Source: Scatophagus argus (lineage: Eukaryota > Chordata > Actinopteri > Scatophagidae). From it: a stretch of DNA of 64,000 nt. The number at the start of each line of letters is the position of its first letter. Within the stretch, counting starts at the first letter, position 1. The translations under genes were made by a program, and so were the position numbers. Shown here in pieces: positions 1 through 12,200 of the stretch. The notes below the pieces were generated by a model that did no database searches, was not told where the DNA came from, and saw nothing but the letters and a program-made list of their open reading frames with translations. The stretch covers positions 7,104,501 through 7,168,500 of the forward strand of contig NC_058498.1 of the NCBI RefSeq assembly GCF_020382885.2. Reading direction: 5' to 3'.

Positions 1-56
1 CAATTTGAACACGTCATTTTATCCAAATGAAAAGTTTTGTATTGTTGGCATTCAAC

Positions 57-122
57 AACTACATCTCCCATGAGCCTCCTCCTTTGGTGTGCTTGCAAAG
101 CCTTCTGGGAACTGTAGTTTTT
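57..122. promoter_or_regulatory. Inverted pair of ZNF143/SBS-like motifs
   Basis: Bases 57-76 read AACTACATCTCCCATGAGCC. The complement of 100-118 reads ACTACAGTTCCCAGAAGGC. Both resemble the ZNF143 (Staf) site ACTACAnnTCCCAnnAnGC, in opposite orientation about 24 bases apart. This could be a functional site or the inverted ends of a small transposon fragment. No gene start is visible beside it. Confidence 0.35.
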
Positions 123-698
123 TGTATGCTCACATGATAATCTTTTTAAATTCTACTCTTCAATTATAAAACAGTGCATCTGAGGGCTATTATTTTTATT
201 TATTTATGAATGTGTTTTTTTTATTTACAAATGTATATGTATATTTATTTTATATATTTATTTTTTTTGTGCTTCCACTCCATATTTTAGATGGAAATAT
301 TGTACTTTTTACAACAACAACATTTACTGCTGTTTACTTTATTAAGAGTTTACATTGAAAACATATCATCACCTTATACCTCCAACCTACTACAGCCTTA
401 ACATTATCATAACATTCTATGGCATTAATCAAATTATCCAGTAACATAAAATAATAATAAAGCACTGAAAATAAGACATTTTGCATACAAGCAGTTTGAC
501 GTTTGATGCTTGAAGTACATTTTATGGATATACTTAAAGTAAATTTTTGAAGATATGGCTTAAATGTGAGTATTATACAGAAGATATCTTATAGAAGATT
601 GGAATACTTTTTCCACCACCTAATACTTCCTATTAAAAGTGTGATATTTTTCTAAAACAGACATATAATTCATATTTGATCTAAAGTCAGTCCCAGCC

Positions 699-862
699 AG
701 TGGTGGATGAAGTACTCAGATCTTTTACTTAAGTAAATGTAGCTATACAACAGTGTAAAAAAAACAATGTGTTACAAGTACAGGTCAATTATTTAAAAAT
801 GTACTTAAGTATTTTCTATATAATTAAATGGGTGTAAAGGTACCTAGGTATTTCCACCAGTC
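699..862. repeat. Dispersed 'ACTTAAGTA' teleost repeat, short copy
   Basis: The segment opens with CAGTGGTGGA and closes with an imperfect complement, TCCACCAGTC, so it has short inverted ends. Inside it is rich in TACTTAAGTA-like words (positions 726-735, 802-811). Similar text recurs at 2,095-2,415, 11,270-11,420, 43,230-43,500, 58,640-58,940, 59,840-60,060 and 61,950-62,130. The structure suggests a non-autonomous DNA transposon. I know it as a common teleost repeat but cannot assign a database name. Confidence 0.55.
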
Positions 863-2094
863 ACAGCTCACAGTACTGCCTCAGCAGAGCGTGGGATGAG
901 AGAGTTAAAGTCACTGACCGATAGTAACCTCAGTGCAGTGCATCAGCACATAACACTTCCTGCATCATTTCAGCATTTGCGCATGGGCAGACCAGATCAG
1001 CTGTGCTCCGGCTGTCATGTGATGCCGTGGTGTGGTACCTCTGCATTCTCGTCTCGCGTGGCAATTGGCCGAGCCTAGTCTTTCCATGGTAGTGATGCTA
1101 CATATTTTATGAGGTCATGTCAACATCTATGCACGTGAGCTATTTTCAGACTGATCTTCAAAAAATAAGCCATGTGGGAATAAGAAGATGCTACTCCGCT
1201 ACTCCATGTTTAAATTGATGTCATGAGCATATATATATATGAATGGAACCATCTTATTCTAAAAACACACAATGGCAAAAAACAACAAAAACATTCGACA
1301 TTTATTTTCTAGCGAGCTTAAATGTAAAAAGTCAGCTTTCACATTTAAGGGTCACTTAAGTTTTAGTTGTTTTTACACCTTATATATTAATCAGTTTCTG
1401 TAGAAAATGTCTGTGCTTTCTGCCTCTTCTTATTGTACCACGTGACACCTATTGAACACTGAAGGTGGGAGTTTTTGGGGAAACGGCGTAAGGGAAATTC
1501 CCTGTGGTGCCATCCACTGGTGAGACTGATTTGTTTTAACTGCTGCTTCAATATTTCTTTTTTTTTTTTTTTTTTTTTTTTTGCATATTGATTACTAGTT
1601 ATTCTCGCTAGAGTTACCCAAAGGTTCAACTTTTTCGTCATAGCTGTAAATCCCCACCCATACTTCCTGCACAGAAGCATGCACGTTTAAAAGGGGTCAT
1701 AACCTGATTTCACTCCTTTATTTACATAGCTTTATCAAAAGTACAATCTTTGTCAACAGCAAACTTTTTTTCAGGTTTTTAAGTTCTGTTTCTCTTCCTC
1801 TCCTCGCTGCTGTCTTTGTTTCAGTACCCTGTATATCAGGTCGTGGAACAAGAAGTACAGGATTGGCTTGTCAAGCTGTACGATTGAGCTGACAGCTTTA
1901 GTTTTCAGTCTTAGAACCAAAATTAGTCTTGCAAAGATTTTGTGAGTAATGCTGTTAGTGCAGTCGATCAAGGAGAAGCTTTTTGTTGGGTCAGCGGTGA
2001 CTCAGTTGTTTAGATATGTTGAATGCTGCTGCTGCCAGCAATGTTTTTATTTTGATTAGAAGTTTTAGCGTTGTGTGATAGTATTTTGTAGAGG

Positions 2095-2415
2095 TGCAGT
2101 AAGTGTTCAAATCCTTTACTTAAATAAGAGTAACAATATAATAATTTGAACATACTCCATTACAAGCAAAAGCCCTGCACTGAAAATATTAGCATCAATA
2201 CTACTCAGTGCAGAAAAATGGCCCCTGTGACTGCTGCTTGGGTTAATATTGGTGGGCTTAATGTTTTGTATAATCCAAACCTCAAATTATTCAGTTTAGT
2301 GTCAATTTTTAGACCAGGAAAAGCAGCAGATACACACATTTGAAACGCCAAAGTAGTAGCACGCTTATACAGTACTTGAGTAAATACTTCCTCTCCACGA
2401 CTGCTACTGTAAATA
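2095..2415. repeat. Dispersed 'ACTTAAGTA' repeat, longer copy
   Basis: It contains the phrase TCCTTTACTTAAATAAGAGT and a run of text ending CAGTACTTGAGTAAATACTT. This is the arrangement seen in the related copies at 58,640-58,940 and 59,840-60,060. No protein is encoded. Confidence 0.5.
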
Positions 2416-2439
2416 TTTGGAGGAGGTTGTATAGCTAAA

Positions 2440-2560
2440 CAATTGGTTGATTAATCGATTGGTCTACCAGCCAAATTAATTCAAATCTGCAGCTATTGTG
2501 GTAATCAATTGTGCAGGTTATTCGACAATGAAAACATTTGAGTGGCTTAACACTAAGGAA
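2440..2560. repeat. Fragment of ATTAATCGATTA-type teleost repeat
   Basis: It holds TTGATTAATCGATTGG and a nearby ATTCGACAATGAAAA. These match the ends of the longer copies at 39,555-39,885 and 39,895-40,205. It is a short, decayed copy. Confidence 0.4.
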
Positions 2561-2775
2561 GATGCGAAGAAGAAGAAGAAGAAGGACGATACATGCGTTA
2601 TATTTTACTAATGTGGGCCAACAGGATGTGGGCGTCTTTGCATTGTGTTTAAGAATAATTTTTATCGGTGGAAAGTCATAAACGCAACCCACCACAGCTG
2701 CACTTGACACCCAGTCTCTCAAGCATACAGTTTGTCCGGTAGTAACCCCAGCCGGCATAGCTGCAACGTGTGCTT

Positions 2776-2776
2776 T

Positions 2777-2807
<31 letters not shown>

Positions 2808-2810
2808 CGC
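2776..2810. repeat. (TG)n(CG)n alternating tract
   Basis: About 24 bases of TG repeat run directly into about 12 bases of CG repeat. This makes an unbroken purine-pyrimidine alternation of about 35 bp. It ends about 280 bp before the inferred acsbg2 first exon. Such tracts can adopt Z-DNA. Confidence 0.85.
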
Positions 2811-2899
2811 ATAAAGGGGGGTGGGTGGGTTTGAGTTTCATCGCGTCATCTTTCAGTGTGTGTATCCTTACCGCCACTTCCCCCACTCTATTCATTTGG

Positions 2900-3249
2900 C
2901 TTGCGTGGCCTTATATGGAAAACGTGGTGTGAGCCTGTTCAGCCAATCAGGTTGCTCGGTGACGATCGAGGCGTTGGAGTTGGAGAGGGGGGGTCAGTGT
3001 GTCTGGAGGAAGCCGGTCGGCTCGTCTAGGTGGGGTTTTTGTGGGCGTGACCAAACGAACCGGCTTGTGTTTGAAAATGAATGATATTGTGCTGCTTCGG
3101 TAGTAGAAACAGCGGGCTGCGGATTTTGGGTCTGTTTAGCGGCAAAGTGAAGGTGTGGCGCTTGCAGAAAGGGACGAGGAGAAGTGGACGATTCGAGTGA
3201 AAAACGAATAATACAAAGAAGGAAAATAATTAGTTTCCAGCAATGCAAT
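2900..3249 (+). promoter_or_regulatory. Promoter and first exon of acsbg2
   Basis: This GC-richer stretch has a CCAAT box at 2,943-2,947 and leads into a purine-rich 5' untranslated sequence. An ATG at 3,243-3,245 lies 7 bases before a consensus donor, GTGAGT, at 3,250. The transcription start is not marked by a clear TATA box; I place it somewhere in 2,980-3,110. The CCAAT box and the donor are visible; promoter function is inferred. Confidence 0.55.
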
Positions 3250-6200
3250 GTGAGTACTCCAGTCTTTATTCCTGTGTCACGTAGTCCTTTTACTACCTTT
3301 GATAAATCAGTTTTTGGAATAAACTAGTTGTTAATCATCCTGGTTGTATGTATGTTCCATGTTCGGTACTCCAGGTTTGTTCTGAATTAACTCGAGGGTT
3401 GTTATAGTCTGATCTACCTTCTGTTCTACCATCATTTGGCTCCAAACCCCGCCATTGATTCTATGAGGAAAGGAGCTCGTTTTTTATTTGATTTGTGATC
3501 CGCCTGATTTGTGGCTCACAGTAATTTGAGCTGTAAATTTCAAGAGAGATGAAATGAATACCTCAGTCACCTCCTCCGCACATGTGTACATCTGGTCTCG
3601 ATTGCAAAAGGGTGTAACCCAGCCAGCAAATGTGACTGTGAATTCGCATACATTAAAGTGATTCGTTATAGCTTTGCCCCAGTTTATTTAAATCTCGACA
3701 GTATCCTTCAGTTATTTTGAACCTGGGCTCAGAAATCTTAAGACTGACGTGGTAACTGCGCAATGAGGATGCTGAGCATTACGCCCGGTCACAAACCACT
3801 GGGTGGGCAGAATCTGGCAGGGCATGCGGATGTACTGACAAATCAAATAGTTCATCCCATTTTGTGTTGGGAGAAACAACATCAGGCTCGGACAGTCGAG
3901 GGGAGATGGTTGGTATCTCGGACTAGACGAGGTGAAGCATGAGAACAGAGACAAAACTGAAGGGAGGGGTGGGGTTTTGTCTGCTCTGTTTTTTTGTTTT
4001 TGTGTTTTAGCATTCCTGGTTTTGGCCGAGGTTGTGGTTGTGCGTTAATGGACGATGGAACTAAAACGGCCGCTTGAGTGTTGTCATCTTTCCAACTGTT
4101 GAGTTTTCTCTTTTCTGAACAGCTGGTGCAAAGCACGACTCTGCTCTGCGTTTATAATCCTCTTCTGATTGCGTGAATGCTGTTGAAATAGTGATGTTGA
4201 GGGTCTGGTTAAATCCATCAGATGATTCACCCTGGGCATGACACGGAAACGTCTTAAAAGCATGCAGAAGATGATGCAAAACTGCTTCCTGTCCAACTGT
4301 ATCGATAATGAACCAGTGAACCGTCTCAGGCATATTTGCTTGTTCTGGTTTCTCTGGTGTAAATGTTTGCTGCTCTTTTTCGTTTTATGTAATTGCACAT
4401 TAAATATCTGGTGAGCCAACAAAACAAGACACTTGAAGATGTCCAGATGTCAGACAAAACAGTTAATAGACCTGCGGGTTAATCTGTACCGAAAAGAATT
4501 AGAATTAGCTGCAGCCCAACTTCCCAACTTCCCCGGAGACGGTGGGTTTGCTGTTGGTTGCTAAGAAGTTCAAGCAAAGGGGAAGCCCACAGACAAATCC
4601 TTGGGTGATACCACTAAACCCAAGAGTTTGAAGAAATGGATTATGACAAATCTGAAAGTGATAGTTAACCACGCCAGATAGGAAACTTCATCTTTTGAGA
4701 GATCATTGACAAATAACTCCAAAACTCTTGACCACAAATGATTGATATCGGAAGACATTTTTCACTGGCTGAAATTAAGAAGCTAAACCAGAGGCACTCA
4801 TCTCAAGCTTTCTGTTCATGATCCACATGTTGGGTTCATGTGATGATAAGAAGAAATAAAAAGCAAGAAATATCCTTCGGGTTTTTCTCAGTCTGATCTC
4901 TAAGGCTGTATTTTGTTAGTGTCACGCCCCTCACCCTTAGACCCCCCCGATGCTTGAGGATCACAACAATAACCGCGTCTAAAGAAATAAGAGGACGGGG
5001 GGTGGAATTTTAAAACGTCCGCCAAGACCCATGCTCCATTTAATTCCATATCTGCCTCCACCCTCAGCACGTCTCCCTTTAATCCTGCTGGAAACCCACA
5101 TCCACTCACGGCCATGTCCTTGACGAATCTGCAGCTGCGTTAGAAGGACGAGGCAGAGTAATGAAATGGTTAGGCATGCGTCCATGTGAACAGCGGCGAG
5201 ATCATCCTGTCACCATCTGTCTCCTCGGCCGTGAGACCTTCAGGCCTCCTGTAGGACTCAGTCAAGAAGCCGCCTCAGGGTCAGCTGGCTGTTCGGCACA
5301 TAACTGAAGAAGAATTGATTTTGTTTTAGTTATGACAGTTTGAGGTGATGGTTGCTGATTCCTGCAGAATCCATGAATGGTGTTGTTTTCGTTCCTTGTC
5401 ATTTCAGGTGCAATTCACTCATATGGAAGTGAATTAAGAAATAAGGAACTAAATTTTATTTATTTGGGTTTTTTTTAATAGGTTTTTGGAAGGTGTGGTT
5501 GGCAGATACGTGTTAAACTTTTACAAGTGATGGAAAATATTTTCGTTCGTGCTCTCTGACCTCACTGGACCTCCCTCGCTCTTTCTTCCCTCTTCCACAG
5601 TCGAGTTACGATAGGCTGCTGCTACAATAGGCAGACGAAGCCACTGGTATGTGTTTTCAGCTCACTTAAATAAACAGGCCACCAGCAGACCTCAGATCTG
5701 TGATTTACCAAAGAGGGGGCTTGAATGAAAGGGAGAGTCATGGCGGTGTGGATTTGATGGTGGCCGAGCAGAAGTTTTGATACGGCACGGAAACGAAAGG
5801 CAATCCATTATTCGCAGCAAGACAATGTTATCTGCAGCAAGTCTGTCTGCTTTTTCCAGCTCGGCTCCATATGTCCCTCACACTGTTGCCATACAACCAA
5901 ATTTTGTCAACAGAACAGACAAAGACAATATTTGTTGAACAGCTCATAAAGTCATCTCCACAGGTTTATAATAAGCAGGATGTAGATAACACTGTGGTCA
6001 TTATGTTTCTTCCTGTTCTTCATTCAGCAAAGGTCAGTCACCATATATCAGCACTGTTTGGATGAGTCACTTCTGTCTTAATTAAATGTCCAAATAATTG
6101 ATTTTACAAAACAGGAGTGCATGAGTAAGTGTAACCCCCACCATGACCGTTAGAAAACGTGATATGACCCGGAGCCAGCGACACACTGGTGTGAGTCTTG

Positions 6201-9200
6201 TGAGTACTAGAAGCTGCCGGCTGTCACATGTTGGTGTTACTCTTTTGCAGTTAGAGCAAAGGAGTGCAAAGTGTGTGTGTGTGTGTGTGTGTGTGTCTGG
6301 TTTTCTAATCAAGAATAAAGCCTTGTTTGACGCTTGGTAGAGTCCAGCTGTCAGAATCAGAATCAGAATTCCTTTATTTATCCCCGAAGGGAAATTCTTA
6401 AATATCGAAATATCAAATTCTTTACAATACCTGCACGACAGGTTGGGGGTTTTTTTCTATCCAAAGACGTGGAAACAAATAACAAGAAAGTCTATTAATT
6501 CTAAAGCTATTGTTTAAGTCATATTAAGGCACAAATTCCAGCCATTCTCTGGTTGCCTCTCAGTTGTCTGAGTTGCTGCTCACGTTTTTTTGATGCTGCT
6601 TTGTTGCAACCCCGTGCAGTATTGGAACATGCTCACACTGCCGTTCATCTGCGCTTGTTGTAGGTGCTTGTAAGCGATTGGCTTGTCAGATATGCAGTAG
6701 CTAACCAGCCCCGTCCTTCCTCTCTTTCAGTGACAGAGTGTGAGGCCACCACCGTGTCCGAAGCCGTGGTGATGGAGGCTTCCGGAGCTGGCGGCTTCCT
6801 GGAGTCATCCTGCGCTGCGGGAGACGGCGCAGCCTCCCCTGATGACGTCATTGTGGACACAGCAAAGTACGTCCACACAAACATGTTCAAAACAGTTTGA
6901 CACTGCTGTCTCAAGAGCTTTGGTTCCCAACGCGGGTCTTCGGAGAGGAGAGGGGTCACAGTATTATAAGCAACAGCAGAACAACAAACATTTTTCTGCT
7001 TCGTGATGGCGGCTGAATAAGACCACCACACGGGTCAGAGCTTCAGCACTCAGTAGTTAATGTAATTCTGTCACTTTTGCTGTGTCCTTAAAACTTCAAT
7101 TTAATGTTCTAATAGTGTAAATACTGTACTTCCAAATTAATGTAGTGTGTAGTGTGGTGAGATGAAGGCATAATGTGTACTTTGCGGCTGATGATGAGTT
7201 TAACCGTGCGTTTAAAAGCTACGGTTTTACCCATGTGACTCAGGGTTGCAGGGTTGGGTTTCCCTTTAGGAGTCCACTCTGCGGTGTTATGTGACATGTG
7301 TTTTTCCTTTGTAATGTTCTGCAGTGAGTCTTCAGAGGAGGAGTCCACAGGGGAAAGGGAAGAGGACACCGAGGCGCACAACAAAGTCACCCACGGCACC
7401 AAGACCGCAGAGGTCTCTGCCAAGCGCACCTCAGACACACAAACAGGTGAGGCCACCAGTCCGAGTGTGTTTGCTCTTTCTTCGTCCCACCCTAAACTCT
7501 AACATTCACAAGGGTGGTGCACCCAGATTAAAACTGCGATGAGCAATACACAGACACAGCTGGGCTACATTCAGAGGTGGGTTCAGACACTGTGTTGGCT
7601 CTTGTCGCTGAAGTCAGCATTTGGGAACAATTTTTTCTCTCTCTCTCTGTCTGAACTTTTATCCTGAGGAAGTGAGGAAAACAGAAGTTCCAGTATTCTC
7701 TGGCAGAACAATTTGACTTTCCTTTTCCTGCCTTCAGTCTCCACTTGGACATTCCTTCCTGCCTTAGTCACTGAGGGGCAAAAGCACACGTCCCTTTATT
7801 CCATATTGTTTATGTAATGCAAAGTTTCGCTTTGACTGCGAAATAAGGCTGACCTAATTTCTTAATTCCAAGAATAATTCTAGCGATCCAAAGTTTATTT
7901 CAGTGAACAGGGGCTCCTTAGTGGAACCTTCAGTAAATTAATGAATCTGTTAAATGTATACTGTTAGATGCTGGATCAGCATCATAAAAACGTGTGCAAC
8001 AGGGCAACAAGCTGATCAGACGGTGAACAAACCGCCACAGTTTAGAGACTTTGTTTAAAGTATAAACCAAAGGTTAGTGCCCTGAAAATGTTTCTGGTAA
8101 TTCCTGACAGGAAACTGTGCAAACACACACACACACACACTATCGGTAGTGTGGCAGTTATAAGCTGCTAAAAAGTCATTTTATGGATCGAAACCAACAG
8201 TTTGCTCAGTTAGATCGGCTGACGTGGACATTTCTTTCCCAGCCTTAGAACATGTCAACAGCTACTTACCGTGTGTTTCTTTAACAATGATTCAATTCAT
8301 TTAAGTTGCAAAACTTGATATTTTTACTTCCCATAATAATAATAATGATAATGCATTTTCAATGAGGGTGCTTTTCACGGCACTCTGAGACACTTTTTAT
8401 GTGGTAAATAACAAGTCACAGCACGACGGGTCTGAGGGCAGCTTGGGACCTTTTGTGTTTTAAAACAGTTAAATAGTTAAATGAGGTTGGCACAAACCTC
8501 CACCCAAGGTTGAACTGATCAGATGTTGGTAGTCAAAGGTTACTGTGTGTGCCGTAACCAGAGAAATCATGCACTAATCATAACAGAAGTTCACTCAAAT
8601 GTCTAATAGGATAAAGTGATGACATTTCATATCCAAAAGCTCGAAGGTCAACTTCGCTGTCACATCATAATCTTTTCTGTTCATTATTCAAAAAGAATAA
8701 TGGATGGAAAAAGCAATCTATTGAAATCTCTTGGCGACCCTTTGCTTCTTTTCCTGAATATCTTGTTCTCATTTTCTAATGAAAGCCCAGCGCCCGAACT
8801 CCCTGTCGGTGCCAGCAGCAGCAGAGCCCGGCCTGTGGACGTGGCAGGGACATGCTGAGGTGAACCTGCGGATGGGGGACTCTGGCTTGGCTGCTGAGAC
8901 GCCTTTGACCATCAACCAGATGTTCATCTCAGCTGTGGAGCGTTTTGGCGACTACACGGCTCTGAGCTGGAAGGAGGGCGAGCAGCAGAAGAGCCTGAAC
9001 TACAGAGAGTACTACCAGACCTGCCGCACCGCTGCCAAGAGCTTCCTTAAGGTGGGTTTATTAATCTGTTGGGTAATCTGGTATTCATATATGAGGGGAT
9101 CAAAGCATCAGACAAAACAAGACATTGGAATATCAGAATCAGAATTCCTTTATTTATAAGGGAAAATCTTTTTCGTACAGACATTGCACTTGCAGTTTTC

Positions 9201-12200
9201 CCGACCAAGAAAGAAAAGTGATAATAGGACACAAAAATAGGAACAAAAACAAGATAAGTATAAATCTAAAAATACAGGTATTTACGTGTGTTAAAAATCT
9301 AAAAAAAGCCAAGTATTTACATGTGTAAATTGAGCAGCGTCATTTTAAGGAGCATTTCTCACAATTTTACGATGGCAAATTAATAAATAATGAAAAGGCT
9401 TATTAGTTCAAGCCTAAAAGGCACCCTGATTCGCGATGTGGCTTGTAGATTATATTGAGTGTGGAAATATGACTAAATTATGACCTGTCATTAGTCACTT
9501 ACGATGTCGAGTTGCTGGGAAACTTTAGGGCACAGCGTTGTGCAATTAAAGAAAATTTTTGGGATAGTCTCACCGCAAGAGATATAAATCTGGATTACAC
9601 AACACTTTCAAAATAGAGTGAGAATTAATCTGTACACTGTATGCCCGTCACACGAAAAAGCACTTTGTTTTCATCCACCCTCAGAACTGATTCTCCTTCC
9701 GCTTCTAAATCGACTGCTGTTGTCATTGTCAAGTCTTGTGTCTCTGCATTTCATTTTATGCCAAGTCAGTCTAGACAACGCATGACGCAACGTGAAGAGG
9801 TCGGGCCGCTCCGACAGGCCTCAGCTGTTCGCACAGGACAGAGCATGTTATTGTTTACTGTGCCACCCACAGTACACACACTCGCACACGATAGTTCCAT
9901 AGTTTGAAGCAGGAAAGTTTTAAATACCTAATGACTGTTCAAACTATTAAAAAAACATCTAGTATGGAGGAATTTTTATTTTCTGAACAGTTAATTTCCC
10001 CTTAAAGTCAGTAATTCCAATTTAAGAAGTTGAGGCTGTGCAACAACCACCGAAGCAAAGTGCCGCTGATGCTGATCATCCTGTCGATGCCACTAAATGG
10101 CCAAACCCATGAATCCACCTGCACATGACCTCGCTTCACGACCCCGTGGCCTTTGCTTGTCTCAGGCCCAAAGTTTGAGTGTAGTTAAGAAAGTGGTAGA
10201 AGCAGCGACGGGGTTACGTTTCCATCTGCAGCCTCAGATGTCAAGCCTCACATTAGATTCCAGATGCTGGATTGTTCAGTGTTCAACAAGCTCAGTGCAG
10301 TGCTGAACTTGGTATCCGTTTCCATCATGGCAGTCTTGTGTACACGTGGCTGTGTATCTGTTACCGTAGTAACAGCTGCTGAGGCAGCTGGCTCGACGCA
10401 GAACAACAGCTCAGTCCAGAACTGTCTAATGTGTTTCAGGAGTTAAGACAAATTTAGTTTAGTGCTGAATTCACCGCATGTATGAAATTATAACTTTGAG
10501 GAGAGTTTTGCAATGAAAGGCAAAAAACTGGCCACCAAAGTATCGAAAAATGAAAGAAAACAGAGGAAAGAGAGACTATGCTGAACCTGTAGTGTCACAG
10601 CTGAATTGTTAACTGAAAACAGATTCTGAAACATGGATGTGCAGGATATTATTTCTAAGGTTACTCCACGATGTCTTATTTTATTTATATTTAAAAAGCA
10701 CGTTTCATCTCTCCACAGCTCGGTTTGCAGCGCTACCACGGCGTCGGCATCCTGGGCTTCAACTCCTCTGAGTGGTTCATCTCTGACATTGGAGCCATCT
10801 TGGCAGGGTGAGTGTCACCTTCGTGTCTGAATTTGTGAGCTTACGTGACTGTAAGTGATGAACTCGATGTCGCCTCGCTCACACTTTTATTGCCAGCTTT
10901 ATGTGTGTCTGTGCTGCATGCATGACCTCCATGTCTGTGAGTGGTGCAAATCAAGAAGTGCGAGTACGCCGAACCTCAACCTCAGATGTCGTGCAGTTCA
11001 GCACGTAGCCGCTCAGCTTAGAGACGTTCTGATCAACAGATTACAATATGCCAAACAGGAAGCTGAACTCCACCAAAGTACATTCACTTAAGTGCTGTAC
11101 TTCAGTATAATTTGAATCTTCTCATCACCCCTCAGATTTATCTTCCCTTCTTGGGAACCACTGGACTAAACTCTAACTTTTTATACAACAGTGAAAACTT
11201 GTTCCACCTCGAGCAGCGCAGCAGTAAAATGCTGCTTACACACCCATGCATTTCTTTTAACAATCAAATTACAGTATGTAGGAATCTATAAAGGGGTAAA
11301 GTATGTTTTACTTTAAGTACAATACTTAAAAGCAGGATTTCTACTTGTATTTATTCATTGTTGTGTTGGTACTTTGACTTAAATAAGGGTCTTGAGTACT
11401 TGTGCTCCTGGTGAACTTTGTGCATATCACATAAGAGTAATCAGAAGTGGGTCTGTCGCGGTTCTTATGTCACTGACTTTTGTTTTGTTGACCCCAATAT
11501 TGCTTCTCGCGTTTAGATGCAATTTTTGTTAGCATGAGAGTTCGTTTTATTTATTGTGTTTGGTCGGTGGTTTTGTTTTATTTATTTAGATTTCTTTTTT
11601 TTTTTTTTTCAATTCCATCGTATGTGTTTTCCTGAGAATTAAAAGCTCATTGCTCTTTGTAAGGCTTAATTTGCATATTATGTTATTATATCATCATCAT
11701 ATCAGTGACATTCATTGTTTATTGCGGTTATTTCTGGAACAGTATCTCACAAGCTTCTCTTCTCTGGTTGTTGCGTAAATACACAGCCAACAGAAATCAA
11801 ACCTTGTGCTTCATCCGGCGAGCTAAAATACTCCAAGAAATTGATTTTATGTGTGAAACCAAAACCCCCATTGATTAAGAACTTAACAGTGATTCGGCAC
11901 GGCCACACTTGCTTTAAGTCTTTACATCACCAAACACGTGTTGCTTCACTTTTGGGTTTCTCACGCTGTGTACCTAATTTGAGCTGTGATTACAGCGACA
12001 TTAAATGATCAGTACATGCTGTTCCTCTCGTGTGCTGAGACATAAATACTCTCTGGGAACTGTAACACATATGCTGGTGCAGATTGTGGATTCCCTTGGT
12101 CCCCACACCTCTTCTCTCTAAAAAAAACAAAACAAAACAAAACAAAAAAAAAGGTAACGTGAACTCGCCGAACCGGTCCAGACGAGCTAACTCACAGGTT

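Larger units (their letters stand above)
1..2900. other. Intergenic DNA upstream of acsbg2
   Basis: I find no coding exon with a recognisable product on either strand. The short open frames here are low-complexity or lie inside repeats. The region is AT-rich and carries pieces of at least two dispersed repeat families (separate entries), a poly-T run near 1,557-1,582 and a (TG)n(CG)n tract close to the acsbg2 promoter. Human RFX2 lies on this side of ACSBG2, but none of its exons is visible. Confidence 0.6.

Noticed and set aside
896..1078. 60-codon frame left of acsbg2
   Set aside because: No similarity recognised, no splice signals, and it lies in repeat-rich intergenic DNA.
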